Source: UBA685 sp049889495 (GTDB lineage Bacteria > Pseudomonadota > Alphaproteobacteria > Puniceispirillales > Puniceispirillaceae). Taken from it: a DNA stretch of 64,000 nucleotides. The DNA lies in NCBI GenBank assembly GCA_049889495.1, contig JBMHDH010000002.1, positions 19,833-83,832 on the forward strand, written 5' to 3'. The first letter of the stretch is position 1. Each line of letters begins with the position of its first letter. Shown in pieces: positions 51,249 through 60,317 of this stretch. Below the pieces are notes generated by a model, which had not been told where the DNA came from, did not search any database, and was given only the letters and a program-made list of their open reading frames with translations. The translations under genes and the position numbers were made by a program.

Positions 51249-52862
51249 ATGGCCAGTACGCTTTCATCATTTGCACAAATCTTGCGCCCCATTGGTGGTG
51301 GAACAGATTCTATTGTCGCGGTAAAACTGCACAGTAACGCTGTGACTGTGGCAGAAGTCAAAAACACAGGCAAAGAGATTATCATCGAACATTTGGCGTC
51401 CGTGGCATTGCCGCGCCCGCTTGATTTGCAAAATTTGTCACGCCAGCAAGATATGGTGGCTGATACCATCCGCTCTATGCGTGATCAAGGGATGTTTTCA
51501 GCGCAAGATGCCGCAATTCTATTGCCCCCAGGCTTGATGGCTGTTCGCCAGATTAACTTGCCCTATACGCCGCCAAATGAACTTGCCAAAGAAGGCCGCT
51601 TTATTGATTTCTGGGCAGAAGTTGAACCTGATATCGCAAAATTTGAAGAGCCGCATTTCCACTATCATGTGCTGGTAAGCTCAGAAAATGACGATTTGAC
51701 TCGTGTCCTGTTCAGCTATGCCGAAGAGGCCGTGATCAGACCTTGGGCAGATATTATCTTGGCAGCGCATTTGAACCCTGTCGCTTTAGATGTCGAAACC
51801 ATTTCGCTTGCCAATTTCAGATATGCGACCTTGCCACGAGATGAAAAACGGCAAAGCCAAGCCATTTTACATGTATCTGAAAACCGTCTTGAGATAATTG
51901 CCTTTCAGCAATCACGCTTTCATTCAATCAAATTGGAAGTCAGCGAATTCGACCTGATCTTATTGAAAGATATTGAGCAGGTAGCAGACCCAACAGGCGA
52001 TTTTTGGGATGAGGTAGGGGGACGCCTTGCCAATACCATGAAACAGGCTGTTCTATTCATGCAAGAAGAGCTTGATTTTGCGCCCTTCTCGATCATCTAT
52101 ATCGCGGTGGATGAGCCAAATGCAGATAATCTTATCAAGCTGTTTGATAAGCATTTCACTCTTGCGCCCATTTCATTATGGAACACCAATGAAGGCGTAA
52201 CCATGGCACAATCTGTCTCAGATATCATGGTGCAATTGCCAAATAAGTCGCTCTTTGCCTCTGTTTTTGGGCTTGGCTTGCAAAAGCTTGGTACATTTGG
52301 CACTCAAGATAATGTGCTGGTAAAGCTGAATATGTTGCCCGCCTATCGCACATTGTTGCGCAATCGCCAGGTATCTGTGATTTCACGCACCATGGTGAAG
52401 ATCTGGTTTGTGATTTTTGTGGTAATGGGCCTATGGACTGGTGGTTTGGTACTACCAAAATACTTAGAATCACAGGTTGGGTCACGTGGTTTTGAAGCGA
52501 TTGCCGCAGATGCTGAGTCCATTCAAACACAATTGCAATCGATCACAACACAAGTGCAAAATCTGGATACAGAACTTGCCGCGCTTAGTGCAGAATTTGC
52601 GCCGCGAGGCAGAGTGCAATTCATGGATACCTTGCCTGACTTGGTGCCAGACGGTGTAGAACTAGATAAAATGCAAGTTGCGAATGGCATTAATTTGACA
52701 CTAGAAGGCAGTGCACGGTCCGAAGAAGCGATCAAATTATTCGAATCAGAATTGGCCAATTCAGGCTTGGCAAGCAATGCGCAAATATCCACTTCACCGC
52801 CAAATGATGGAAAAGAATATTACAGCTTTACCATGACGGCCCAAATTACGCGGCAGGATTAA
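51249..52862 (+). CDS. PilM-PilN fusion protein
   Basis: A 537-residue protein joining two parts of the inner-membrane alignment complex. Residues 15-350 follow a PilM-like actin fold (IVAVKLHSNAVTVAEVKN, DAAILLPPGLMAVRQINLPY, MKQAVLFMQEELDF). Then comes VKLNMLPAYRTLLRNRQ, the segment with which PilN normally binds PilM, a membrane helix at about 383-405 (IWFVIFVVMGLWTGGLVLP), a coiled coil, and a PilN-like periplasmic domain. The two are separate genes in Pseudomonas and Myxococcus. The PilO-like gene begins 1 bp after its stop. Confidence 0.85.
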   Translation: MASTLSSFAQILRPIGGGTDSIVAVKLHSNAVTVAEVKNTGKEIIIEHLASVALPRPLDLQNLSRQQDMVADTIRSMRDQGMFSAQDAAILLPPGLMAVRQINLPYTPPNELAKEGRFIDFWAEVEPDIAKFEEPHFHYHVLVSSENDDLTRVLFSYAEEAVIRPWADIILAAHLNPVALDVETISLANFRYATLPRDEKRQSQAILHVSENRLEIIAFQQSRFHSIKLEVSEFDLILLKDIEQVADPTGDFWDEVGGRLANTMKQAVLFMQEELDFAPFSIIYIAVDEPNADNLIKLFDKHFTLAPISLWNTNEGVTMAQSVSDIMVQLPNKSLFASVFGLGLQKLGTFGTQDNVLVKLNMLPAYRTLLRNRQVSVISRTMVKIWFVIFVVMGLWTGGLVLPKYLESQVGSRGFEAIAADAESIQTQLQSITTQVQNLDTELAALSAEFAPRGRVQFMDTLPDLVPDGVELDKMQVANGINLTLEGSARSEEAIKLFESELANSGLASNAQISTSPPNDGKEYYSFTMTAQITRQD

Positions 52863-52863
52863 G

Positions 52864-54108
52864 ATGTTTGGACGTTCGAAGAAAAATAAAGAACAGGCGC
52901 AACAGCCACAGCAAATGCAGGTTTCTGCTGACGCACTTGCTTTGCTTCAAGCGATGCAAGCTGGCCAACAAATGCAAGCCCAACAACAAATGCAAGCCCA
53001 ACAGCAAATGATGCAGCAACAGCAAATGATGCAGCAGCAGCAGCAACAGATGCCGCAACAAATGCCAAATCAGATGCCACAACAGCCTATGATGGGCCAG
53101 CCTGCTATGGCGCAACAACCCATGGCGCAACAACCAATGGCGCAACAACCAATTGCGCAACAACCAATGGCACCGCTTGATCAAGGCGCAATGAGCGAGC
53201 AAGATTTGTTGGCAGAATTGGCTGGATCAGCTCAGCAGCCGCCTCAACAGCAGCCGCCTCAACAGCCAATTCAGGCCGCACCGCAACAGGCTATGGCAGA
53301 GGCACAACAAATGCCAGCTGGTTTTGCTTTCAATCCAAATGCCGCCGCTATGCCAATGGCTGAAGATGGGGCAATGGCACAGGGCAAAGACAAAAAGAAA
53401 AAGCTGACAAGAGACGAGAAAAAACAGGCCGCTGAAGCAAAAAAGATCGAAAAAGAGCGGAAAAAAGCAGAAAAACAAGCGGCTGCGAATGAGAAAAAAG
53501 AAGAGAAAAAGCGTCAGAAAAAACGCAAAAAATTAGCCAAAACACGCTTTTCACGTGCCAGATATCTGCGTGAATCCAACGGTAACGCCATTGCTGGTGT
53601 GGTCCTTTGGGTGTTTGTTATCATCTTGTTTATTGTCGCGCCTTTCATGCTCAATACGGTCTATTTGATACCGCAAACAAATGAAAATTTGCGCATCATC
53701 AGCGAAGTGTCATCTTTGGAACGTTCCATCGTTACCAACCGCCCCCAAATCAGCAGCCAGCTAGAAAAGCGGAAGCAAAAAGAACTGCAAGTCTCTGCAT
53801 TTACCACAAGCTTTATCAACCAATCATCTGCCAAAGAATTGCTTGAAATTCTTGGCACAGAGCTAGAAGACGCAGGATTTGAGATCGAACCTGTTGCTGT
53901 ATCGCCTTTCCCACTTCAGGCCCAGCGCATTATTGGCACATCAGCGACCTTCCAAATCACAGGTAGTTATCTTGATTGGTTACGCATCAGAAATAATTTT
54001 GTGCGTGAACAAAATGCTGTGACCATCCCTGTGGAGACTGTTGAGGTAGATAGCGAGACAGGTTTGATGAAAATCACAGCGCAAATTGTACTGCCATCAT
54101 CCAGATAA
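52864..54108 (+). CDS. PilO-like protein with Gln/Met-rich and Lys-rich cytoplasmic arm
   Basis: A 414-residue protein. Residues 1-175 are extremely Gln-, Met-, Pro- and Ala-rich (blocks such as QQQMMQQQQ and AQQPM repeats). Residues 176-235 are Lys/Glu-rich and helical. One membrane helix lies at about 243-264 (GVVLWVFVIILFIVAPFML). The C-terminus has a coiled coil and a PilO/MshJ-like domain (SAKELLEILGTELEDAG, TGSYLDWLRIRNNFV). PilO proteins normally have only a short cytoplasmic tail, so the arm is an addition. Placement right after the PilM-PilN fusion supports PilO. Confidence 0.8.
   Translation: MFGRSKKNKEQAQQPQQMQVSADALALLQAMQAGQQMQAQQQMQAQQQMMQQQQMMQQQQQQMPQQMPNQMPQQPMMGQPAMAQQPMAQQPMAQQPIAQQPMAPLDQGAMSEQDLLAELAGSAQQPPQQQPPQQPIQAAPQQAMAEAQQMPAGFAFNPNAAAMPMAEDGAMAQGKDKKKKLTRDEKKQAAEAKKIEKERKKAEKQAAANEKKEEKKRQKKRKKLAKTRFSRARYLRESNGNAIAGVVLWVFVIILFIVAPFMLNTVYLIPQTNENLRIISEVSSLERSIVTNRPQISSQLEKRKQKELQVSAFTTSFINQSSAKELLEILGTELEDAGFEIEPVAVSPFPLQAQRIIGTSATFQITGSYLDWLRIRNNFVREQNAVTIPVETVEVDSETGLMKITAQIVLPSSR
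53110..53169 (+). repeat. Four tandem 15-bp units encoding AQQPM in the PilO-like gene
   Basis: gcgcaacaaccaatg repeats four times with two substitutions, coding AQQPM/AQQPI pentapeptides. Being 15 bp, copy-number change keeps the frame. Confidence 0.85.
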
Positions 54109-54199
54109 ATGAAACATAAGAACAGGTAAAAAAACGATACCCAATGTTAACTTCATGTTTTATTGTATTAGGATATTATAATAAACAAAGGCACAAGGG

Positions 54200-55147
54200 A
54201 TGAGTGAAAAGATGAAACGCTTTTTAACAGCTCAGGTAACAAGGCTCGCTACGATGTTATGCGTGGGCACGTTGTCTATATCCTTTGCCTTTGCGCAGGA
54301 TAATTCCTTAAAGGCCCCAGAAGTGCTTGATTTGGATGACCCTTTTGCCAGAGGCATTAACAGAGCCGCTGACCAAGCCAGTGATGGCCTGTCCTTGCCA
54401 AAGCCAAATGGTCAAACAACAGGCGCTGCAAAATTAGGCAAGGATTTGCTTGGCGAGCAAAATACCCGCGCTTTGAAAGTCAATCTATACCGTGTCGCTG
54501 CGCTTGCGGTATCGCAAGGCTCTGCGGTCGGGCAAATCTTTGAAGAAAGCAATCAGGATGTGGAGCGCGGCTCACGCCCCCAAATTCCTTATTTGCGCAT
54601 TGGCACTTTCAATGATGCGGCCGCTGCCAGACAAACCGCCATTAATCTGAAATCTTTGATGGGGGATTACATTGGTGGACATTTCATTTTACGAGATAAA
54701 TCAAGCGCGGTAGAGCTGGATATTGGCCCGCTTCATACGGTGTCGCATGCTGAAAATTACTGTGAAATTTTACTGAAACAGTCAAATGGTCTTGTAACAG
54801 ATTGTTTTGCGGTTTTGGAATATCCTGGTTATGAGCCGCTTGACACCTTCCAATCAACCGCGATGTTACGCCTTTCAACCGAAGCAGTGAAATCAATCTT
54901 AAGCGCGGGTGATAGCGGTGTGTTTGATTTGCAAGGCTCATCTGCGCAATTATTGCGTGTCAAAGAAGGCGACATGCTTGGCAATGGTGTTGATCAAATT
55001 GTCAAAATCGTACCAAATGCCGTGATTTTGGTTGCTGATGATGGCGTCATCACCAGCTTGCCACTTGATTACATTCCTGAAAGCCAGTTTGATACTGCCC
55101 CGCTCGAAACAGAGCAGACAGAACAGACCCTGCCACAAAATAACTAG
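54200..55147 (+). CDS. Periplasmic SPOR plus PilP/GspC-like protein
   Basis: A 315-residue exported protein (signal peptide ending SISFAFAQ). Residues about 125-205 resemble a SPOR peptidoglycan-binding domain (PYLRIGTFNDAAAARQTAIN, then VELDIGPLHTVSHAENYCE). Residues about 250-300 (LLRVKEGDMLGNGVDQIVKI, ILVADDGVITSLPLDY) resemble the homology-region domain of PilP/GspC that docks the secretin. This would link cell wall, inner-membrane complex and secretin in one protein. It lies between the PilO-like gene and pilB (11 bp ahead of pilB), where pilP would be expected. Assignment of both domains is by eye. Confidence 0.65.
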   Translation: MSEKMKRFLTAQVTRLATMLCVGTLSISFAFAQDNSLKAPEVLDLDDPFARGINRAADQASDGLSLPKPNGQTTGAAKLGKDLLGEQNTRALKVNLYRVAALAVSQGSAVGQIFEESNQDVERGSRPQIPYLRIGTFNDAAAARQTAINLKSLMGDYIGGHFILRDKSSAVELDIGPLHTVSHAENYCEILLKQSNGLVTDCFAVLEYPGYEPLDTFQSTAMLRLSTEAVKSILSAGDSGVFDLQGSSAQLLRVKEGDMLGNGVDQIVKIVPNAVILVADDGVITSLPLDYIPESQFDTAPLETEQTEQTLPQNN

Positions 55148-55158
55148 GATAGGTCCCC

Positions 55159-56856
55159 ATGGCCATCTATGAAAATGAAGTTGCTGATAAAGTCATTCGG
55201 GTTCTGCAAGCTGCTAATCGTGTTGACCAAGCCAAGCTGACAGAAGCGCGTAGCACCGCAACTGGCCCAAGTGATGTTCTGGTAAAGCTGATCCGCACTG
55301 AAGGTGTTGATGAAGAGCTGGTGCATACTGTCATTTCGCGTGCCTATGCCTTGCGACGCACCACATTGGAAGCAAAGCAAGTTGACGTGCGGGCCCTGCC
55401 CCTTATTCCAAAGCAATTTATCGATGATCATTTGGCAATGCCTTATGAGGTCGAAGCACGGTTTTTGCGCGTTGCCATTGTTGACCCTTCAACCGCCTCT
55501 CTGGCAGGCCAGCTGAAAAATCTATCGAATTTTAACATTGAATTTCAACTGATCACGCTGACCAATTTTGAACAATTGCGCGGTCATGAACGGATCAAGG
55601 CTGTTCTTGATGCGGCCGAGAAAAAGCAAAAAGCCGAAGCGGAAGTGCTATCAGCCAAAAGACGGTCAAAATTCCCTGTGGATGATGATTCACTTGTGCC
55701 TGAATTTTGTGATCATATTCTGCATTCAGCGATTGATACAGGCACATCAGATATTCATATCGAACCGTTTCGCGATATTGCCCGTATCCGATTCCGTATT
55801 GATGGCAGGCTGGCCATTCGCCATGAATATTCTGATTATGTTTTCAAGCATTTCCTAGGTGTTGTGACACGCTTTAAAATTCTAGCTGATTGCGATATTT
55901 CCGAAAAAAGACTGCCGCAAGATGGCGGTATTACCATTCATTATGGCGGCGAAGATATCGATTTCCGTTTTAATGTTTTGCCAGGCAAATATGGCGAACG
56001 TATTGTGATGCGTATTCTGAAAGGTGATCCTTCCTTGTCACTTGATAAGATCGGATTAACAAGAGAAAATTACGACAAAATCGTTGATGCCATTACCGCC
56101 CCGCAAGGTATGGTGCTTGTGACAGGTCCAACAGGATCGGGGAAAACCACCACCCTCTATGGCTGTTTGCAACATATTAATGAGCCAGAAACCAATATTA
56201 TGACGGCTGAAGATCCCGTTGAATATTACCTCGAAGGTGTGGCACAGACGCAAGCCAATGAAAAAATTGGCCTGACCTTTAATTCGATTTTGCGTGCCTT
56301 TTTGCGACAAGATCCAGAGATTATCCTTGTGGGTGAGATCCGAGATCAGGAAACTGTGGAAATTGCGGTAAAAGCGGCTCTGACAGGCCACCTTTTGCTA
56401 TCAACGCTTCATACCAATGATGCGGTTTCTACCATCACACGTTTGATGAATATGGGCGTCCCGCCTTTCATGATTGCGGCCGCCACGTCACTGATTATGG
56501 CCCAACGTCTTGGGCGACCCAATTGCCAAGATTGCTTGGCACCAGACCCGCAAGGCACGCCAGAAGCGTTAAAGAAAATTGGTTTCACAGAGGAAGAAAT
56601 CCCAACCATTGAACCAAAAATCGGTGTTGGCTGCGATAAATGTGGGGGCGCAGGCTATAAGGGGCGTCGTGGCGTCTATGAAGTGATGCGCATTAACCCA
56701 GAGCTAGAAGAAGCAATTTTACGCCAAGCCTTGGCACCAGAATTGCTTGAGGCGGCTCGGGCAGATGGGTTTGAAACCATGCAAGATATCGCGCGCGGTT
56801 TTGTCAGAGATGGTATTTTTTCCATCGCTGAATATACCCGTATCTTGGTTTTATAA
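55159..56856 (+). CDS. pilB: Pilus extension ATPase PilB/MshE-type
   Basis: A 565-residue GspE/PilB ATPase driving pilin polymerisation. An MshEN-type N-terminal domain (residues 1-140) precedes the core: SDIHIEPFRDIARIRFRIDG, Walker A VTGPTGSGKTTTLYG (323-331), Asp box MTAEDPVEYYLEG, Walker B PEIILVGEIRDQETV, His box LLLSTLHTNDAVSTITRL. A zinc site follows with CQDC and CDKCGGAGYKGRRG, typical of PilB/GspE. MshEN domains of this kind can bind cyclic di-GMP; whether the key residues are present was not settled by eye. It is adjacent to pilC (gap 14 bp). Confidence 0.95.
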   Translation: MAIYENEVADKVIRVLQAANRVDQAKLTEARSTATGPSDVLVKLIRTEGVDEELVHTVISRAYALRRTTLEAKQVDVRALPLIPKQFIDDHLAMPYEVEARFLRVAIVDPSTASLAGQLKNLSNFNIEFQLITLTNFEQLRGHERIKAVLDAAEKKQKAEAEVLSAKRRSKFPVDDDSLVPEFCDHILHSAIDTGTSDIHIEPFRDIARIRFRIDGRLAIRHEYSDYVFKHFLGVVTRFKILADCDISEKRLPQDGGITIHYGGEDIDFRFNVLPGKYGERIVMRILKGDPSLSLDKIGLTRENYDKIVDAITAPQGMVLVTGPTGSGKTTTLYGCLQHINEPETNIMTAEDPVEYYLEGVAQTQANEKIGLTFNSILRAFLRQDPEIILVGEIRDQETVEIAVKAALTGHLLLSTLHTNDAVSTITRLMNMGVPPFMIAAATSLIMAQRLGRPNCQDCLAPDPQGTPEALKKIGFTEEEIPTIEPKIGVGCDKCGGAGYKGRRGVYEVMRINPELEEAILRQALAPELLEAARADGFETMQDIARGFVRDGIFSIAEYTRILVL

Positions 56857-56870
56857 GGTAAGCATTGCCC

Positions 56871-58115
56871 ATGGCCGAACAAGTCAAAAAATTCAAATAT
56901 AAAGGAAAGAAAAAAGGCAAGAAGGTCAAAGGCGAAATTGAAGTACCTGGCCTTGTACAAGCCAAAAAAGCCTTACGCGAAGATGGCATCCGTGACGTGG
57001 TGTTAAAAGAGATTAAGCCAAAGCAGAAATCATCTCTTGATATCGAAATTACATGGGGGCCATTTGGCTCTATTCCCACCAAAGAAATTCTGGTCTTCAC
57101 CAAAAAAATCTCGACCATGATGCGTGCTGGCTTGCCCATTGTTGAGGCAATGATTCTGGTATCAAGCCAGACGAAAAATGCCAATTTGAAACGCATCAAT
57201 AATGATATGATTGACAGGCTAAATGGCGGGGCATCTTTGTCACAATCTTTCAGAGCCCATACGCGGTATTTTGATAATGTGTATCTGAATATGGTGGAAG
57301 CTGGCGAATTATCAGGCCGCCTTGATACCTTTTTGGATCGTCTGACAGAGATGTTAGAAAAGCAACAAACCATTAAAGCTGGCATCAAATCTGCGCTATT
57401 TTATCCCATTACGCTTGTTGTGATCACTGTGACCATTTCTTATTTCATGTTGACCAATGTGGTACCCACCTTCCAAGAAATGTTTGAAGGCCTTGGCGCC
57501 ACCTTGCCAGCCCCCACCCAAGCCATTGTGGATGCGTCAAATTGGATTCAAAAAGGTGAAAATGTCGCGCGTGTGGTCTCGACCGTTTTTTTTGCCTTTC
57601 TGGTGAATAAATTCTTATCGAAATATGTGAAATTATTCCGCAAGATTAAATCGATTATTGCGCTAAAACTACCCTTGGTTGGGGACATCATCACAAAATC
57701 CACGGTGGCCCGAATGTCTTTGCTTCTTGCCAATCTTCTGGCAGCAGGTGTGACCATTGTCGAGGCATTAAAGGTGTGTTCTACCGTATCCACAAATGTG
57801 TTGTTTGTTGAGGCTATGGACCGTATTCAAGGCCGCATTGTATCAGGTGCGCCCCTATCACGTCTGTTTGCAGATGAAAAAGTCTTCCCCATTGCCTTAT
57901 CACAATTGATGGCGGTGGGAGAACGCACAGGTAATATGGATGAAATGCTAGAATCCATTGCCAAATATTATGAAGAAGAATTCCAAGCGGTTGTGGATGG
58001 TCTTTCCACTGTGATTGAACCATTGATGATTGTGTTTGTGGGGGCGATGATCGGGGCCATGGTTGTGGCATTATATTTGCCGATTTTCTCAGCTGGCGAT
58101 GCCTTTGCAAATTAA
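56871..58115 (+). CDS. pilC: Type IV pilus inner-membrane platform protein PilC/MshG-type
   Basis: A 414-residue GspF/PilC protein with two repeated cytoplasmic T2SF domains and three membrane helices. Typical parts are ILVFTKKISTMMRAGLPIVE, MVEAGELSGRLDTFLDRL, and in the second half VARMSLLLANLLAAGVTIVE and MAVGERTGNMDEML. ATG 56871 (MAEQVKKFKY) is chosen over the TTG at 56865. It lies directly behind pilB and 10 bp ahead of the cyclase gene. Confidence 0.95.
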   Translation: MAEQVKKFKYKGKKKGKKVKGEIEVPGLVQAKKALREDGIRDVVLKEIKPKQKSSLDIEITWGPFGSIPTKEILVFTKKISTMMRAGLPIVEAMILVSSQTKNANLKRINNDMIDRLNGGASLSQSFRAHTRYFDNVYLNMVEAGELSGRLDTFLDRLTEMLEKQQTIKAGIKSALFYPITLVVITVTISYFMLTNVVPTFQEMFEGLGATLPAPTQAIVDASNWIQKGENVARVVSTVFFAFLVNKFLSKYVKLFRKIKSIIALKLPLVGDIITKSTVARMSLLLANLLAAGVTIVEALKVCSTVSTNVLFVEAMDRIQGRIVSGAPLSRLFADEKVFPIALSQLMAVGERTGNMDEMLESIAKYYEEEFQAVVDGLSTVIEPLMIVFVGAMIGAMVVALYLPIFSAGDAFAN

Positions 58116-58125
58116 AGGTAGCGTG

Positions 58126-60255
58126 ATGAAAAAGCTGATATCTGTCTTGCGACCATTCTTATTAATCAGCGCCCTGCCCTTGTTATTGGCCTTCGGCTTA
58201 TTGCTTGATTTTGGGGGCCTTCGCACCGCAAGCCGTGATGCCTCGCTTGATATCTACACCCAATTGGCCCCATTTGATAAAGAGCCCGAACTGGCCAAGC
58301 AGATGGTCTTTGTGGATATTGATGAAGCGGCGTTGGCACGCTATGGCCAATGGCCTTGGCCGCGTCAATATATGGCGATTTTGTTGCAAAATATTGGCTT
58401 GCAAGATCCTGCAGTGATCGCATTTGATGTGCTGTTTTCTGAAGATGACAGGTTTAATGCCCCTGCGATCGAAGCGCTTGGCGGGCTGGAGACAGGCACC
58501 CTAACGGATGTCATACCTGACGGCGATGCCCTATTTGGGGAAATGCTCTCTTATACGCCATCCATTGTGGCATTCAGCCTAACCGCCGCCGAAGGGGCTA
58601 ATATCCCCTATCTGCCAGCATCTGTGTCTGTTTTGGGGCAAAGTGATATCCCGTTAATGACGTCACAAAATCTGTTATCTCCTGTTGAAAAGCTACAACA
58701 AGCCCCAGGATCGGGCTTTGTGAGTTTGGCTCTTGAGAGAGACAGCATTGTACGCAATGTACCGCTGATTGCGCGCTTTGCCAGCGAAGGCGGGCCAAAA
58801 ATTGTGCCATCTATCAGCCTTGAGATGTTGCGTGTTGCCCAAGGGGCGCGTGGTCATATCCTAAAAATCTCGCAAGATACGGGCACTGTGAATAACCAGT
58901 TGCGCACAGGGCGTGTGGTCGTCAATGCTGATGAATTTGGCAGATTGGCCCTGCATCATGGCTATAGCGAGCGTTTCACAGTGGTATCAGCAAGTGATGT
59001 GCTTGAAGATCGCGATTTGGCAAGCCGCCTATCAGGGGCATTTGTTTTGATCGGCGCATCTGCGGCAGGTTTGAAAGATATTCATTCCACCAATTTAGAA
59101 GCAGCCATCCCAGGCGGGTTAATTCACTTATCAGCTTTGCATCAGATGCTATCTGGCCATACCTTAAAATCATCTCAGCTCTTGGTGCTAGCAGAGATTG
59201 GCACTGCCTTTTTGCTGTCCTTACTTCTTGGGTATATGATTTTACATCTGCCAGTTCGGTTATCAGTCTTAGCTGTGATGACGACGCTTTTCATCACCGC
59301 TTATGTAGAATTTTTCTTATTCACAAATCACGCTTATTTAACAAATGCGATCATGATCATCAGCCAGATGGCAATCGCAAATGTGGCCTTATTATTATTC
59401 CGTGCTTTTCGCGAAGAAGCCAATAGACGCCAATTGCGCGGTGCGTTTGGGCAATATTTATCACCAACCATGGTGCGTGAAATTGAACAAAGCGGCCAGT
59501 CACCTGAATTGGGCGGTGTAACCACTGAAATTTCTGTGATGTTTATGGATGTCAGAGGCTTTACAACCTTATCAGAAACCTTGTCTGATCAGCCGCAAAC
59601 ATTGACGAAAATCATCAATATCATTTTGGATGAAGCAACCACTGTCATCATGGCACATGGCGGAACATTGGATAAATATATTGGTGATGCGATTATGGCA
59701 TTTTGGAATGCCCCAATCGCGCAAGATGATCATGAAAGACGCGCGGTACAAGCTGCCATCGCGCTAGAAGCGCATCTGCCACATATCAATGCTATTTTAA
59801 AACCCCATTTGCCAGATGCCATCAAAACCCATGAAATTCGCATTGGTGTTGGCATCGCAACAGGCGAAGTCGTTGTTGGTAATTTTGGCTCAAAGGCCCG
59901 TTTATCTTATTCCGTGGTTGGAGATACGGTAAACCTTGCCGCACGCCTTGAACCTTTTGGCAAACAAACGGGCCTGCCACTTGCCTTTTCTAGCAAAACG
60001 GCCAAGGGAGCTGAGGAAGCAGATCTGATTGCCATTAACGCCATCCCAATCAGAGGCCGTGAAGAAGCTGAGATTGTCTATAGCCACCAGCCTTTGTCGG
60101 AAGAGGCACGCACCTGCCATGATGCGGTGGCAAAACTTGCCATAGACCGTCCCGATAACCACAAGGCAGATTACAAAAAATTGCGGGACATCTTAGAAAA
60201 TCAAAAAGACTATCCTGCTAGCCTTTTGGCGTATTATGATGAACAATTCAGATAA
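58126..60255 (+). CDS. CHASE2-domain class III adenylate/guanylate cyclase
   Basis: A 709-residue membrane cyclase. A helix at the N-terminus is followed by a periplasmic CHASE2 sensor (about residues 40-340, with MVFVDIDEAALARYGQWPWPR and VIAFDVLFSEDD in part), three membrane helices (about 345-425), and a class III cyclase domain (about 470-640). Metal-binding aspartates lie in VMFMDVRGFTTLSE and LDKYIGDAIMAFWNAP; SVVGDTVNLAARLE holds the transition-state residues. It starts 10 bp after pilC, so a second-messenger enzyme is part of the pilus transcript. cAMP is the likely product; cGMP is not excluded. Confidence 0.92.
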   Translation: MKKLISVLRPFLLISALPLLLAFGLLLDFGGLRTASRDASLDIYTQLAPFDKEPELAKQMVFVDIDEAALARYGQWPWPRQYMAILLQNIGLQDPAVIAFDVLFSEDDRFNAPAIEALGGLETGTLTDVIPDGDALFGEMLSYTPSIVAFSLTAAEGANIPYLPASVSVLGQSDIPLMTSQNLLSPVEKLQQAPGSGFVSLALERDSIVRNVPLIARFASEGGPKIVPSISLEMLRVAQGARGHILKISQDTGTVNNQLRTGRVVVNADEFGRLALHHGYSERFTVVSASDVLEDRDLASRLSGAFVLIGASAAGLKDIHSTNLEAAIPGGLIHLSALHQMLSGHTLKSSQLLVLAEIGTAFLLSLLLGYMILHLPVRLSVLAVMTTLFITAYVEFFLFTNHAYLTNAIMIISQMAIANVALLLFRAFREEANRRQLRGAFGQYLSPTMVREIEQSGQSPELGGVTTEISVMFMDVRGFTTLSETLSDQPQTLTKIINIILDEATTVIMAHGGTLDKYIGDAIMAFWNAPIAQDDHERRAVQAAIALEAHLPHINAILKPHLPDAIKTHEIRIGVGIATGEVVVGNFGSKARLSYSVVGDTVNLAARLEPFGKQTGLPLAFSSKTAKGAEEADLIAINAIPIRGREEAEIVYSHQPLSEEARTCHDAVAKLAIDRPDNHKADYKKLRDILENQKDYPASLLAYYDEQFR

Positions 60256-60317
60256 TTTGCATATCATATATAATTAATTTAATAATAATTCATATACTAA
60301 GACCTTAGGATGATATC

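Noticed and set aside
52846..53202. Antisense frames rich in Leu/His or Ala/Val over the Gln-rich region
   Set aside because: They are complements of CAA/CAG/ATG repeats; the sense frame carries the conserved PilO-like domain.
44999..58115. Type II secretion system
   Set aside because: PilT, the PilM-PilN fusion and a single major prepilin fit a type IV pilus; no gspK/L/M-type set or multiple pseudopilins are present.
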